46,010 bases of DNA from positions 1-46,010 of the forward strand of contig WHTW01000051.1 in NCBI GenBank assembly GCA_009377525.1, given 5' to 3'. The notes beneath the pieces are model-generated. The model was given only the letters and a program-made list of their open reading frames with translations. It was not told where the DNA came from and did not search any database. The translations under genes and the position numbers were made by a program. Every line of letters begins with the position of its first letter. The first letter of the stretch is position 1. This DNA comes from Rhodospirillales bacterium. GTDB taxonomy: Bacteria; Pseudomonadota; Alphaproteobacteria; Reyranellales; Reyranellaceae. Positions 8,405 to 16,320 of this stretch are shown here, piece by piece.

Positions 8405-8628
8405 TTGTCCTTCTCCGATTTCAGCCATTCCCGCAGGCGGCGTTTCACTTCCTCGGGAGGCAAGCGCTCCGGCGGCTTGAGGCTACCGTCATCCTGCCCT
8501 TGAGGTTTATGGGGCCACATCAGCACGGCGATGCCGCGCTGCACGTCGGCATAGCTGCAGTCGTCGGGCAGCCGGTCGAGCAGCGCCCTCACCTCGGCCT
8601 TCACGCCCCCTTTTTCGCCAGTGGTCAT
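8401..8628 (-). CDS. Small 75-residue hypothetical protein
   Basis: This 75-residue protein is charged, with Lys- and Glu-rich ends, and has no membrane segment. The segment ALLDRLPDDCSYADVQRGIA faintly recalls short antitoxin-like proteins with a LPDDxSxxDI core, but no toxin lies next to it. Its ATG overlaps the TauE stop by four bases and its TGA overlaps the crotonase ATG by four bases, which is the best evidence that it is a real, translated gene. Function unknown. Confidence 0.65.
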   Translation of the reverse strand: MTTGEKGGVKAEVRALLDRLPDDCSYADVQRGIAVLMWPHKPQGQDDGSLKPPERLPPEEVKRRLREWLKSEKDK

Positions 8629-9380
8629 CGCGTCACCATCAGCCAGATGCCCTGCCCAACATAGACCGCGCCCAGCCCCAGGATCACGCGGCGCGTCCAG
8701 TAGTAGAACTGCCTGTCGGACATACGGTCGAGAAAGCTGCGCGACAAGGTGGTCCCGAGCACGGCAAAGGCAGCGGCATAGGCCATGACCAGCCACTGCT
8801 CGAGGTCGCGGCCGGCCGGATTGTCTATCAGGGCGCCGAAATAGGTCACCTTGGCGAGGTGCCCCAGCACCATGGCGGCGGCCTTGGTGGCGACATTGAC
8901 CTGGCGCGTCATGCCCGTGCGCACGTAGAAGATGTCGAGCAGCGGTCCGGTGACGCCCGACACGAGCTGGAGCGCCCCGCCGATCGCGCCCGCCAGGAAA
9001 GCCTGGCCGCCGCGCTCGATGTCGGGCGCGATGCGCCGCGGCACCGCGAGGGCCACGAACGGCGTCAACCCGACCGCCATCAGCACCAGCGCCTTGTCGG
9101 GCACGAAATCGAAGAAGGAGAAGACGACCAGCGAGGCGGCCGTCCCCGAGCCGAACTGCAGCACCACGCTCCATTTCACGTGATGGCGCCACAGCCAGGC
9201 GCGCCAGCCATTGGCCGCGATCTGGATGACGCCGTGGAACACCATGGCGACCGGCACCGGCAGCAGCGCCAGCAGGAAGCCGATCAGCAGCATGCCGCCT
9301 GCCATGCCGAAGACGCCGGAGATGAACGAGGTGACGACGGCCGCGACGGCCAACGCGACGAGGACGGGCAGCGAGAACAT
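8625..9380 (-). CDS. TauE/SafE-family anion exporter
   Basis: The 251-residue product starting at 9380 is a polytopic membrane protein with about seven to eight hydrophobic segments. It has the TauE/SafE hallmark near the start of its first repeat (SFISGVFGMAGGMLL) and a related second half (AGAIGGALQLVSGVTGPLLD). Family members move sulfite, sulfoacetate or other organic anions. A longer frame reaches 9491 but the added residues are Arg-rich and not membrane-like, so the internal Met followed directly by a hydrophobic helix is preferred. It heads a three-gene operon with four-base overlaps. The start lies close to the edge of the lower-GC island. Confidence 0.8.
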   Translation of the reverse strand: MFSLPVLVALAVAAVVTSFISGVFGMAGGMLLIGFLLALLPVPVAMVFHGVIQIAANGWRAWLWRHHVKWSVVLQFGSGTAASLVVFSFFDFVPDKALVLMAVGLTPFVALAVPRRIAPDIERGGQAFLAGAIGGALQLVSGVTGPLLDIFYVRTGMTRQVNVATKAAAMVLGHLAKVTYFGALIDNPAGRDLEQWLVMAYAAAFAVLGTTLSRSFLDRMSDRQFYYWTRRVILGLGAVYVGQGIWLMVTR

Positions 9381-9578
9381 CCGGGCGCGGCGTAGCGCAG
9401 GTGGCAGACCCTGTCGAGGTGGCTTTACGGCTGAAGCGGCCGTACGGCAGTCGAACCGCTCCCGGACGTAGTAGCAACCACACTTTGCCACCGCAGCTTG
9501 TAGCCACTGGAGGGTCTGTCGGTCTATGGTTCGGCGTCAGCTCTTGGGCTGAGCTCTGAAGAAAGTTCGATCTCGACT

Positions 9579-9983
9579 ATGCCCCGATTGTACGACAAGG
9601 GTGAACGCCGCTTCAAACATGTTGGCAAAGGATCTGATCCCGTCATTGAGTTTGATAGCCACGATCCCAAGAAGTGGATCGGCAAGTGCCCTTCGACGCT
9701 TTCTCAAGCGGACAGGGAGCGCCTGTTGAACGAAGCCGTTGCAGCACCAAACGGAGACCGGGAACTTAGTGTTGCGAAGAAGCTGTACGTCGTACACGAA
9801 GGTGCCATTTATGAAGCTCAAACAAGCGACCATGGAGGATCTTATCATGGCTACCCTTACAAAGGTAAACTGTCAGGTGCCATAGTTGACGCTCTTCGAG
9901 AGATGGCAATTCAAAAGGGCTGTCTTGGTGCTTTCGAAGACTGGGTGAAATCGTATATTGAATTGCACGGACCGAGGAAGTGA
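9579..9983 (+). CDS. Orphan 134-aa protein coupled to an ImmA/IrrE-type peptidase
   Basis: I do not recognise this 134-residue protein. It is soluble and rich in charged residues. It has an N-terminal MPRLYDKGERRFKHVG, a central helix around SQADRERLLNEAV, a strand-rich part (KKLYVVHEGAIYEAQT) and a C-terminal helix ending near residue 130. Its stop overlaps the GTG of the next gene by four bases, so the two are almost certainly made together. It lies in a stretch clearly poorer in GC than the flanking genes. By analogy with other ImmA/IrrE-linked pairs it could be the regulator or target cut by the peptidase, or an antitoxin-like partner. This is inference from position only. Confidence 0.75.
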   Translation: MPRLYDKGERRFKHVGKGSDPVIEFDSHDPKKWIGKCPSTLSQADRERLLNEAVAAPNGDRELSVAKKLYVVHEGAIYEAQTSDHGGSYHGYPYKGKLSGAIVDALREMAIQKGCLGAFEDWVKSYIELHGPRK

Positions 9984-11413
9984 TAGCAGCAAATTCTCTT
10001 TCGCTTGAGCTTCGATGGCTTGAGCTTGAAGGCAACACTGACCGCCTGACGACTGCCGAACTGCTGGTACTCGTCGGAGGGCAAGCAATTTGGCCTGCTC
10101 GAGGTGAGCCGAGTGTTACTCTAGAAATACAGATCGATGACTTGCTCTCTCATCTCACAGAATTCTGGAAACCCTTAGTACTACGACAGACCTTCCCGAT
10201 ACCTGTTGCTCCCCAGAGCCCATCTCTCCTGCGCCATGAAGCAGAAAAGCGTTGGGCTGATCTTCCAAGCGTAGCCGTTGAGCGAGAGGAAGAACTAGTC
10301 GCCGCATTCGAGGATGCGCACGATCTTTCTCGAGCGTTTGCTGGTCTGTTTGGACTACCACCGCTTTGGCTGCTTCGTGCGGGAGAATATCTGATTGTCG
10401 AAACTCCAGACACCGCGTCGCGAATCTCCTTTCGTCAAGCACGTGATGCTTTAGTAGCAATCGGTGATAGCATTGCTCATCGCCTGTCCACGTCGACCAC
10501 GAGGAAATGGACTCTTCTTATCGACGCGTGGCGTCGCCGCGACGAAGGTGATCCAGCAACTTTGGTCGCATGGTCTACAAATTTGTCGCGTGACGTTGCG
10601 TCGAAGTTTATTTCAGAAGGTATGCTCGAAAGCGTGTCCAATGTAGCTGAGGTTGCAAACGACAATGATGAACTTCGGATTGCCGCTAGAATGGCTAGTG
10701 CACTCCCGTCAGAAAACATCCGTCAGATTATTCGGCATGTGCAAAGCTTCTCCAAGCATTCCGCGCCCGCCTTGGACCAGCTAGCCAAACAAGTCAGATC
10801 ACATATTGATGAAGCATTTTCGAACCATCGCGCGCATGAACAAGGAGAGGCCGCGGCGACAGAATTAAGACAGCGCCTCGACCTTGCATCCGTACAAACA
10901 GTCGACGTCTTCTCACTAGTGGAGCAACTTGGGGTGGAGTTGCACGTTCAAAGTGTTGACCCGCCAACGCTCGATGGAATAGCCGTTTGGGGCAATCGTT
11001 ACGGTCCAGCAGTGCTGGTTAACGAGAGAAGTGCTCGCTTACGTTGGCAAGGCGATCTTCGGAACAATGGGGCAGCCCGTATCACCTTGGCCCACGAACT
11101 ATGTCATCTGTTGCTTGATCGCGAACATACCCTCAGCGCGGTCGATGTCCTCAAGAGCTTTATGCCCCTCGACGTAGAACGCCGCGCGAAGTCTTTTGCT
11201 GGAGAGTTCTTGCTTCCAGCTCGCGTGGCCGCTGGCAGCTGGAACAGATTAGGGCATCCATCGTCGGCCAAAGACGTAAAGCCATTTCTCGCTCGGTTGT
11301 CCAAACGTTATGGCGTCACCCTTAGCGTGGCCGCATGGAAGCTTGAGCATGGCCTAATTCGTGACGGAATTGATTTGAGTCCGGTTCTCGATGCGGTCGC
11401 ACCAAACCGATAA
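9980..11413 (+). CDS. ImmA/IrrE-family metallo-endopeptidase with a long N-terminal region
   Basis: The 477-residue protein has a C-terminal zinc peptidase of the ImmA/IrrE type. DVFSLVEQLGVELHV opens the domain near residue 310, the zinc motif HELCH is at about 372-376 after RITLA, and AKSFAGEFLLPA near residue 405 is the typical downstream segment, followed by a helix containing LSVAAWKLEH. ImmA cleaves phage repressors and IrrE/PprI cleaves the DdrO repressor. The first 300 residues are not recognised; they are mostly helical with no visible DNA-binding HTH, which is unusual because many relatives carry an N-terminal HTH. The GTG start overlaps the stop of the 134-aa gene. The base composition suggests acquisition. 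Confidence 0.82.
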   Translation: MIAANSLSLELRWLELEGNTDRLTTAELLVLVGGQAIWPARGEPSVTLEIQIDDLLSHLTEFWKPLVLRQTFPIPVAPQSPSLLRHEAEKRWADLPSVAVEREEELVAAFEDAHDLSRAFAGLFGLPPLWLLRAGEYLIVETPDTASRISFRQARDALVAIGDSIAHRLSTSTTRKWTLLIDAWRRRDEGDPATLVAWSTNLSRDVASKFISEGMLESVSNVAEVANDNDELRIAARMASALPSENIRQIIRHVQSFSKHSAPALDQLAKQVRSHIDEAFSNHRAHEQGEAAATELRQRLDLASVQTVDVFSLVEQLGVELHVQSVDPPTLDGIAVWGNRYGPAVLVNERSARLRWQGDLRNNGAARITLAHELCHLLLDREHTLSAVDVLKSFMPLDVERRAKSFAGEFLLPARVAAGSWNRLGHPSSAKDVKPFLARLSKRYGVTLSVAAWKLEHGLIRDGIDLSPVLDAVAPNR

Positions 11414-11470
11414 CAAGAATTGCTGAAGGCCCGAACAGGCGGCTTAGCACTCTCTGAGAGACCAATTCGA

Positions 11471-12916
11471 ATGTCAGATGCTGATTTACTGTTTGCGCCA
11501 GCTACCAAGGTCACCGCTCTTATCCGCTCAAAGAAACTTTCACCGGTCGAATATGTCGATGCGGTGCTGAAGGCCGCCGCTAAGGCCAATCCCAAGCTCA
11601 ATTGCTTTCGCGTCGTCATGGACGAGCAGGCACGGCGCGACGCCAAGGCGGCCGAATTGGCTGTGAGGAAGGGCGAGCCACTGGGGCCGCTGCATGGCGT
11701 TCCGATCAGCGTCAAAGACCTTGTAGACGTGAAGGGCGTGCCGACGCGGCACGGGTCGGCGATCTTCGAGGACAATTCCGCCGCGGCGGCAGACGACATC
11801 CTGGTCAAGCGCCTGCGCGCGGCCGGCGCCATCATCATCGCCAAGGCGACGACGCCGGAGTTCGGCGTGAAGGGCCTGACCGACGGGCCGTCCTTCGGTA
11901 TCACGCGCAATCCCTGGAACCTCGAGCGCACGCCGGGCGGCTCGAGCGGCGGCGGTGCCGCGGCCGTGGCGGCCGGGCTCGGCCCCCTGTCGCTCGGCAC
12001 CGACGGCGCGGGCTCGATCCGCGGTCCGGCCTCGTGCAGCGGCTTGGTCGGCCTGAAGCCGACCCTGGGTGCGGTGCCCGCCGACACCACGCGCGATGCC
12101 TTCGGCAACAATGTCTATGCCGGGCCACTTGCCCGCACTGTCACCGACGCCGCGATCATGCACTCGGTGCTGGCGGGCCCGAGCGACAAGGATCCGTGGA
12201 CGCTGTCGGGCGGCGTGCAGCATCCGCTGTCGCCCAAGCTCGCCGGCGAGGATCTTTCGGGCGTGCGCATCGGCTACATCGAGCTCACCGCCAATCCGCG
12301 CATCGCGGCGGACGTGCGCGCCAACACGCGCGCAGCACTTGCCGCGTGGCAGGAGCTGGGCGCCGACGTCGAGGAGGTGGGCGAGAAGATCGACTGGATC
12401 GAATACGAGGGCCGCGTGCTCTACCAGGCGAACTTCGCCGTGTTCTGCGCCCAGCACCTGCCCAAATGGCAGAACCGGATGGACCCGGTCACGCTCGCCT
12501 TCATGGAGCGCGGCGGCAAGTTCAGCCTCGCCGATTTCCGCAACGCCCAGTTCGCGCGCACGGCGCTGTTCCGCAAGATCCAATCGCTGTGCGAGCGCTA
12601 CGACTTCCTGGTGACGCCGACCAACTCGCGCACCGCGCTCGACGTCGGCCACGACGCCGCCAACGACGAGGTCTTGGTCGACGGCGTGAAATGCGGCATC
12701 ACGCGCCAGGGCTGGACCTCCTACCAGTACCCCTTCAACCTCACCGGCCATCCCGCACTCGCCCTGCCCTCGGGCTTCGGCGCCGACGGCCTGCCGACCT
12801 CGGTACAGATCGTCGGTCGCTGGGGCCACGAAACCGACGTGCTGCGGCTGGGTGCGCTGCTGGAAGCAGCGCGGCCCTGGGCGCAACACCAACCTCCTGC
12901 CTTGCCGCCGCCCTAA
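11471..12916 (+). CDS. Amidase signature family hydrolase
   Basis: This 481-residue protein carries the Ser-cisSer-Lys machinery of amidase-signature enzymes. The lysine is in PISVKDLVDVKG near residue 80, and the Gly/Ser-rich block TPGGSSGGGAAAVAAGLG is near residue 155, followed by GTDGAGSIRGPASCSGLVG. Such enzymes hydrolyse amides; the substrate cannot be named. The ATG at 11471 gives the family's usual N-terminus (DADLLFAPATKVTALIRSKK). The first 40 or so codons are AT-richer than the rest, like the upstream island, so the 5' end may have been exchanged with it. A broken copy of its 3' end lies at 13437-13798. Confidence 0.9.
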   Translation: MSDADLLFAPATKVTALIRSKKLSPVEYVDAVLKAAAKANPKLNCFRVVMDEQARRDAKAAELAVRKGEPLGPLHGVPISVKDLVDVKGVPTRHGSAIFEDNSAAAADDILVKRLRAAGAIIIAKATTPEFGVKGLTDGPSFGITRNPWNLERTPGGSSGGGAAAVAAGLGPLSLGTDGAGSIRGPASCSGLVGLKPTLGAVPADTTRDAFGNNVYAGPLARTVTDAAIMHSVLAGPSDKDPWTLSGGVQHPLSPKLAGEDLSGVRIGYIELTANPRIAADVRANTRAALAAWQELGADVEEVGEKIDWIEYEGRVLYQANFAVFCAQHLPKWQNRMDPVTLAFMERGGKFSLADFRNAQFARTALFRKIQSLCERYDFLVTPTNSRTALDVGHDAANDEVLVDGVKCGITRQGWTSYQYPFNLTGHPALALPSGFGADGLPTSVQIVGRWGHETDVLRLGALLEAARPWAQHQPPALPPP

Positions 12917-12918
12917 TT

Positions 12919-12935
12919 ATTGTATATACGACAAT
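12919..12935. promoter_or_regulatory. Dyad in the brnT promoter region
   Basis: The inverted repeat ATTGT-N7-ACAAT contains an inner GTATATAC palindrome and ends three bases before the brnT ATG. BrnT-BrnA operons are autoregulated through BrnA binding to such promoter dyads, so this is the likely operator. It starts two bases after the amidase stop. Confidence 0.6.
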
Positions 12936-12937
12936 TC

Positions 12938-13216
12938 ATGCGCATAGCGTACGATGAAGCCAAGCGCGCGCTGACACTCGAGAAGCGTGGCCTGGACTTC
13001 GCCCTTGCCGGAATGGTTTTCGGCGACCGGCATATGACGCGCATCGACGATCGCCGAGACTACGGCGAGCCAAGATTCATATCGATCGGTCGGTTGGCGA
13101 CTGACGTCATTGTTCTGGTCTGGACGCCGCGAAGCGACGCGCGGCGCATCATCTCGATGAGGAAGGCAAATGGCCGTGAAAAAGCGTACTTCGAAGCGAG
13201 CTTGGCGCGATCCTGA
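12938..13216 (+). CDS. brnT: BrnT-family type II toxin
   Basis: The 92-residue product matches BrnT, a RelE-fold ribonuclease toxin. It has the start MRIAYDEAKRALTLEKRGLDF, a central DDRRDYGEPR, and the late signature ARRIISMRKANGREKAYFE. The ATG at 12938 is preferred over an upstream TTG because it opens at the family N-terminus. Its 3' end overlaps brnA by 47 bases. The pair sits between the intact amidase and a decayed duplicate of the amidase's end, so it appears to be inserted in an older amidase array. Confidence 0.85.
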   Translation: MRIAYDEAKRALTLEKRGLDFALAGMVFGDRHMTRIDDRRDYGEPRFISIGRLATDVIVLVWTPRSDARRIISMRKANGREKAYFEASLARS

Positions 13217-13436
13217 CGATGCGCCGACCTTGAACCGATCCTGGTTCGAGGAGGCCGACATCATGGTCGGCCGCAAGGTCGTGCGTCGAGGCCGACCGGC
13301 GGGAACCGCGAAGAAGCAGGCGATCTCCATTCGGCTCGATCGCGATGTCCTGGCGCATTTTCGAAAGGCTGGCCCCGGATGGCAGGCTCGCATCAACCAG
13401 ACGCTACGACGCTCGATGGGTAGCTCGAAGCGCTGA
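13170..13436 (+). CDS. brnA: BrnA-family antitoxin
   Basis: This 88-residue protein has the BrnA layout. A poorly conserved N-terminal part with DAPTLNRSWFEEADIM would wrap the toxin. The C-terminal ribbon-helix-helix AISIRLDRDVLAHFRKAG is followed by WQARINQTLRR, which would dimerise and bind the operator. It would neutralise BrnT and repress the pair. The start inside brnT is normal for these operons. Its stop coincides with the beginning of the amidase-like fragment. Confidence 0.85.
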   Translation: MAVKKRTSKRAWRDPDDAPTLNRSWFEEADIMVGRKVVRRGRPAGTAKKQAISIRLDRDVLAHFRKAGPGWQARINQTLRRSMGSSKR

Positions 13437-13798
13437 TTTTCGGTTCGCGCGCACGGTGCTGTTCCGCAGGATCCAATCGCTGTTCGAGCGCTACGACTTC
13501 CTGGTGACGCCGACCAACTCGCGCACCGCGCTCGACGTCGGCCACGACGCCGCCAACGACGAGGTCTTGGTCGACGGCGTGAAATGCGGCATCACGCGCC
13601 AGGGGCTGGACCTCCTACCAGTACCCCTTCAACCTCACCGGCCATCCCGCACTCGCCCTGCCCTCGGGCTTCGGCGCCGACAGCCTGCCGACCTCGGTGC
13701 AGATCGTCGGCAGGTGGGGCGGAGACCGACGTGCTGCGGTTGGGCGCGTTGCTCGAGCGAGCCCGACCCTGGGCGCAGCACCAGCCGGCATTGTATTA
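13437..13798 (+). pseudogene. Broken duplicate of the amidase 3' end
   Basis: This stretch matches about 12540-12900 of the upstream amidase. From roughly 13485 to 13681 the two appear identical apart from one inserted G within 13602-13605, which shifts the frame. The outer parts are more divergent, and a second small indel near 13718-13725 restores the amidase frame, so it ends with an amidase-like C-terminus and TAG near 13797. No start or catalytic region remains. It is a remnant of a second amidase gene, perhaps kept similar by gene conversion, and BrnTA occupies the place of its missing 5' part. Confidence 0.85.
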
Positions 13799-13826
13799 GG
13801 CATCAGTCGGTGACAAAATCGTGCCT

Positions 13827-14024
13827 ATGCGGACAACAATTGCCCTCGATGACGAACTCGTCGCCAAGGCTCAGGACTTCACGGGGCTGAAGGAAAAATC
13901 GAGCCTTGTACGCGAGGCCCTCAAGGCTCTGATCGAACGCGAGAGCGCTCGCCGATTGGCGCAGCTTGGCGGCACGGAATCCAAGTTGAGGGCGCCGCCT
14001 CGGCGCCGACCGACGCGACCGTGA
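13827..14024 (+). CDS. vapB: VapB-family antitoxin
   Basis: The 65-residue protein begins MRTTIALDDELVAKAQDFTG, the ribbon-helix-helix of VapB antitoxins. It continues with SSLVREALKALIERESARR and ends in an Arg/Pro-rich tail that would occupy the toxin's active site. A GTG two codons upstream (13821) is an alternative start. The TGA overlaps the vapC GTG by three bases or so, the usual coupling that keeps antitoxin ahead of toxin. Confidence 0.82.
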   Translation: MRTTIALDDELVAKAQDFTGLKEKSSLVREALKALIERESARRLAQLGGTESKLRAPPRRRPTRP

Positions 14025-14383
14025 TCCTGGTCGATACTTCTGTCTGGATCGATCATCTGCGCGCAGGCAACGGGCGACTCGCGGCCCTCCTCGAAGCTGG
14101 TCAGGTTCTGGCTCATCCTTTTGTGACGGGTGAGATCGCTTTAGGAAGGCTGCGGCAGCGTGATCTCGTCTTGAATGCCTTGTTGGACCTGCCGCAGGCC
14201 ACAGTCGCGACGGATGAGGAGGTTCGACATTTCATCGATCGGCACGCCTTATTCGGCGCCGGGATTGGATACGTCGATGCCCATCTGCTCGCCGCCATGC
14301 GGTTGACGGCGACGGCAGCCTTGTGGACGCGCGACAAACGTCTCCATGTCATCGCCGACCGACTGGGACTCGCAATGACGTAG
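14021..14383 (+). CDS. vapC: VapC PIN-domain ribonuclease toxin
   Basis: The 120-residue PIN-domain protein keeps the acidic metal ligands Asp5 (VDTSVWIDH), Glu38 (TGEIALG), Asp86 (GYVDAHLLAA) and Asp105 (WTRDKRL). VapC toxins cleave tRNA or rRNA when VapB is lost. The GTG start overlaps vapB's stop. It is the second toxin-antitoxin pair within 1.5 kb, next to brnTA. Confidence 0.88.
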   Translation: MILVDTSVWIDHLRAGNGRLAALLEAGQVLAHPFVTGEIALGRLRQRDLVLNALLDLPQATVATDEEVRHFIDRHALFGAGIGYVDAHLLAAMRLTATAALWTRDKRLHVIADRLGLAMT

Positions 14384-14534
14384 TTTCCAGAGGTGGCAGC
14401 CCGGCGGCAAAATTGCTTCAAGTTTGGACTCTTGCCCACCGGCGCGCGCTCTGGTCGTCGCCTGCCTCACGGTAGCGGCCTGATCGCGCTCGGGCGGCGT
14501 TTGTCATGGCTGCAGTGCGCGCCGGCGGCACGCT
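14384..14534. other. Gap between vapC and the two-hairpin repeat
   Basis: I see no supported gene, RNA or promoter here. Together with the repeat that follows and the leader to 14774 it forms a 391-base gene-free stretch. Confidence 0.5.
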
Positions 14535-14659
14535 AGAGCGGAATCCGATCAGATGGAACCGCGCGCGGTTCCATCCGATCGGATTCGCGCGCACTGGTGA
14601 TGCTTGTTTCACGGGGCACAATCCGCCCAGCTGATTCCAGCTGGGCGGATTGTGCTTTA
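14535..14659 (-). repeat. Two-hairpin repeat, copy A (inverted relative to copy B)
   Basis: The 125-base element has two strong dyads. The first, at about 14541-14585, reads GATCAGATGGAACC, a CG-rich loop, then GGTTCCATCCGATC. The second, at about 14616-14655, reads GCACAATCCGCCCAGCTG, a short loop, then CAGCTGGGCGGATTGTGC. A linker of about 30 bases joins them. Copy B at 15793-15917 is its reverse complement with only about a dozen differences, and a shorter relative lies at 18470-18560. Confidence 0.85.
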
Positions 14660-14774
14660 GCTCACGCGTTGTTGAGCCTGCGCCTTCGTGATTCGCCGGA
14701 AAGTAGCTTGGCGACCTGTTGATCGGGCCTCCGGGAGGGGCACAATTGCCGCCTTCCCTTCCTTGGAGGCCCGC

Positions 14775-15794
14775 ATGCGCCGCCGCCACCTGCTCGTCCT
14801 GTCCGCCGGAGCGCTCGCCGCGCCGGCGCTGATCACCAGCCCAGCCCGCGCCGCCGTCGAGACGCGCGAACAGAACGGCTATCGTGTCCGCACCTACAAC
14901 GTGCGGCCGGGCTCGGGATCGCGCGACGTCGCCTGCAACGCCGACGGCACGGTGTGGTTCTGCGGCCAGCGCGACGGCACTTTGAACCTGCTCGATCCGC
15001 GCGACGGCGGGCTGGAGGTCGTCAATCTCGGCCCGGGTGCGGCGCCGCACGGCGTGGTCGTCGGACCCGACGGCGCAGCCTGGGTGACCGAAGGCGGCCA
15101 GAACTCGATCGCCCGTGTCGATGCCAAGGACCACAGGGTGCAGCTCTGGAAGCTGAATGGCGGCCCGTCCTACGCCAACCTCAACACGCTGGTGTTCGAC
15201 AAGCAGGGCACGCTCTGGTTCACCGGCCAGGGCGGCGTGATCGGCCGCTTCGAGCCCAAGAGCGAAAAGATGCAGGTGTGGGATGCGCCGCGCGGCTACG
15301 GCCCCTACGGCATCGCGCTCACGCCGCAGGGCACCGTCTGGTACGTGTCGCTGGCCGGCAACTATCTCGCCGAGATCGACCGCGCGACCGGCGCGCCGCG
15401 CATCGTCGAGCCGCCGACGCCGCAGCAGGGTGCGCGCCGCGTGTGGTCCGACAGGCAGGGACGACTGTGGATCAGCGAATGGAACAGCGGCAACGTCTCC
15501 ATGCACGATCCGTCCAGGCATGGGGGTGGGGACGGCAGCTGGAAGAAGTGGAAGCTGCCCGGCGAGCGGCCGCGCTGCTACTCGGTCTACGTCGACGATC
15601 GTGACGCCGTCTGGCTGACCGACTTCTCGGCCAATGCGATCGTGCGCTTCGATCCCAAGACCGAGACCTTCCTCTCCTTCCCGTCCGACAAGTCGGGCGC
15701 CAACGTGCGCCAGATGGCCGGACGGCCGGGCGAAGCATGGGCCGGCGAATCGGGCACCAACCGCCTGGTCGTCATCGACAAGCCGCAAGCCTAG
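14775..15794 (+). CDS. Exported Vgb-like beta-propeller protein
   Basis: The 339-residue product has a twin-arginine-like signal (MRRRHLLVLSAGALAAPALI, cut near ARA) followed by repeated propeller blades with Gly-Trp motifs: DGTVWFCGQRDG, DGAAWVTEGGQNSI, GTLWFTGQGGVIGRFE and GRLWISEWNSGNVS. This matches virginiamycin-B-lyase-like (Vgb) and related NHL-type propellers. Few such proteins have proven lyase activity and drug resistance should not be assumed. GGAGG at 14765-14769 sets the start. A periplasmic c-type cytochrome follows, and the pair may work together in a periplasmic oxidation. Inverted two-hairpin repeats flank the gene, and its TAG stop touches copy B. Confidence 0.8.
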   Translation: MRRRHLLVLSAGALAAPALITSPARAAVETREQNGYRVRTYNVRPGSGSRDVACNADGTVWFCGQRDGTLNLLDPRDGGLEVVNLGPGAAPHGVVVGPDGAAWVTEGGQNSIARVDAKDHRVQLWKLNGGPSYANLNTLVFDKQGTLWFTGQGGVIGRFEPKSEKMQVWDAPRGYGPYGIALTPQGTVWYVSLAGNYLAEIDRATGAPRIVEPPTPQQGARRVWSDRQGRLWISEWNSGNVSMHDPSRHGGGDGSWKKWKLPGERPRCYSVYVDDRDAVWLTDFSANAIVRFDPKTETFLSFPSDKSGANVRQMAGRPGEAWAGESGTNRLVVIDKPQA

Positions 15795-15917
15795 AGCACA
15801 ATCCGTCCAGCTGGTATCCAGCTGGACGGATTGTGCCCTGTGAAACAAAGATCGCCAGTGCGCGCGAATCCGATCAGATGGAACCTCACGCGGTTCCATC
15901 TGATCGGATTCCGCTCT
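15793..15917 (+). repeat. Two-hairpin repeat, copy B
   Basis: Reverse-complement copy of the element at 14535-14659. The dyad GCACAATCCGTCCAGCTGG / CCAGCTGGACGGATTGTGC comes first, then a linker, then the GATCAGATGGAACC / GGTTCCATCTGATC dyad. It begins inside the stop codon of the propeller gene and ends six bases before the cytochrome ATG, so it fills the whole gap between the two genes and would form a strong RNA structure there. Confidence 0.88.
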
Positions 15918-15923
15918 GATCGC

Positions 15924-16286
15924 ATGCGCTGGATGGTGGCGGCCGCGTTTCTGGCCGCAGCGGGCAGCGCGCGCGCCGAGACCTGCAATCGGCAGGTCTT
16001 CGAGCAGCACTGCCAGGCCTGCCATGCGCTGTCGAAGGACGCCGGCCAGAAGCCCGGTCCGCACCTCGTCGACGTGATCGGTCGCTCGGTCGCCGGCGAT
16101 CCGGCGTTCGACTATTCCCCCGTGCTGCAGGCGGCGCGCGCAAAAGGCGAGGTCTGGACGAAGGACAAGCTCGACCGTTACCTCAGCGATCCGCAGGCGG
16201 TGTATGCCGGCACCTGGATGGGCAGCCCGCCGATCCGCGACGCGAAGCAGCGCGCCGACATCCTGTGTGTTCTGGGTGGGCAGTAG
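15924..16286 (+). CDS. Small periplasmic c-type cytochrome
   Basis: The 120-residue protein has a short signal peptide (MRWMVAAAFLAAAGSARA) and one heme-binding CQACH at residues 30-34. GQKPGPHLVDVIGRSVAG follows, as in class I mitochondrial-type cytochromes, and TWMGSPPI near residue 97 holds the probable axial Met. It would carry electrons in the periplasm. It follows the Vgb-like gene in the same direction, separated only by repeat copy B, and no dedicated ribosome site is clear because the repeat ends just before the ATG. Confidence 0.85.
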   Translation: MRWMVAAAFLAAAGSARAETCNRQVFEQHCQACHALSKDAGQKPGPHLVDVIGRSVAGDPAFDYSPVLQAARAKGEVWTKDKLDRYLSDPQAVYAGTWMGSPPIRDAKQRADILCVLGGQ

Positions 16287-16320
16287 GCTAGGGTGCCGCC
16301 GACACCAGGCAAAGCCACCC

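Noticed and set aside
14775..15794. Streptogramin resistance lyase
   Set aside because: Only the propeller fold and a few motifs match; most Vgb-like proteins have no shown lyase activity, so no resistance call is made.
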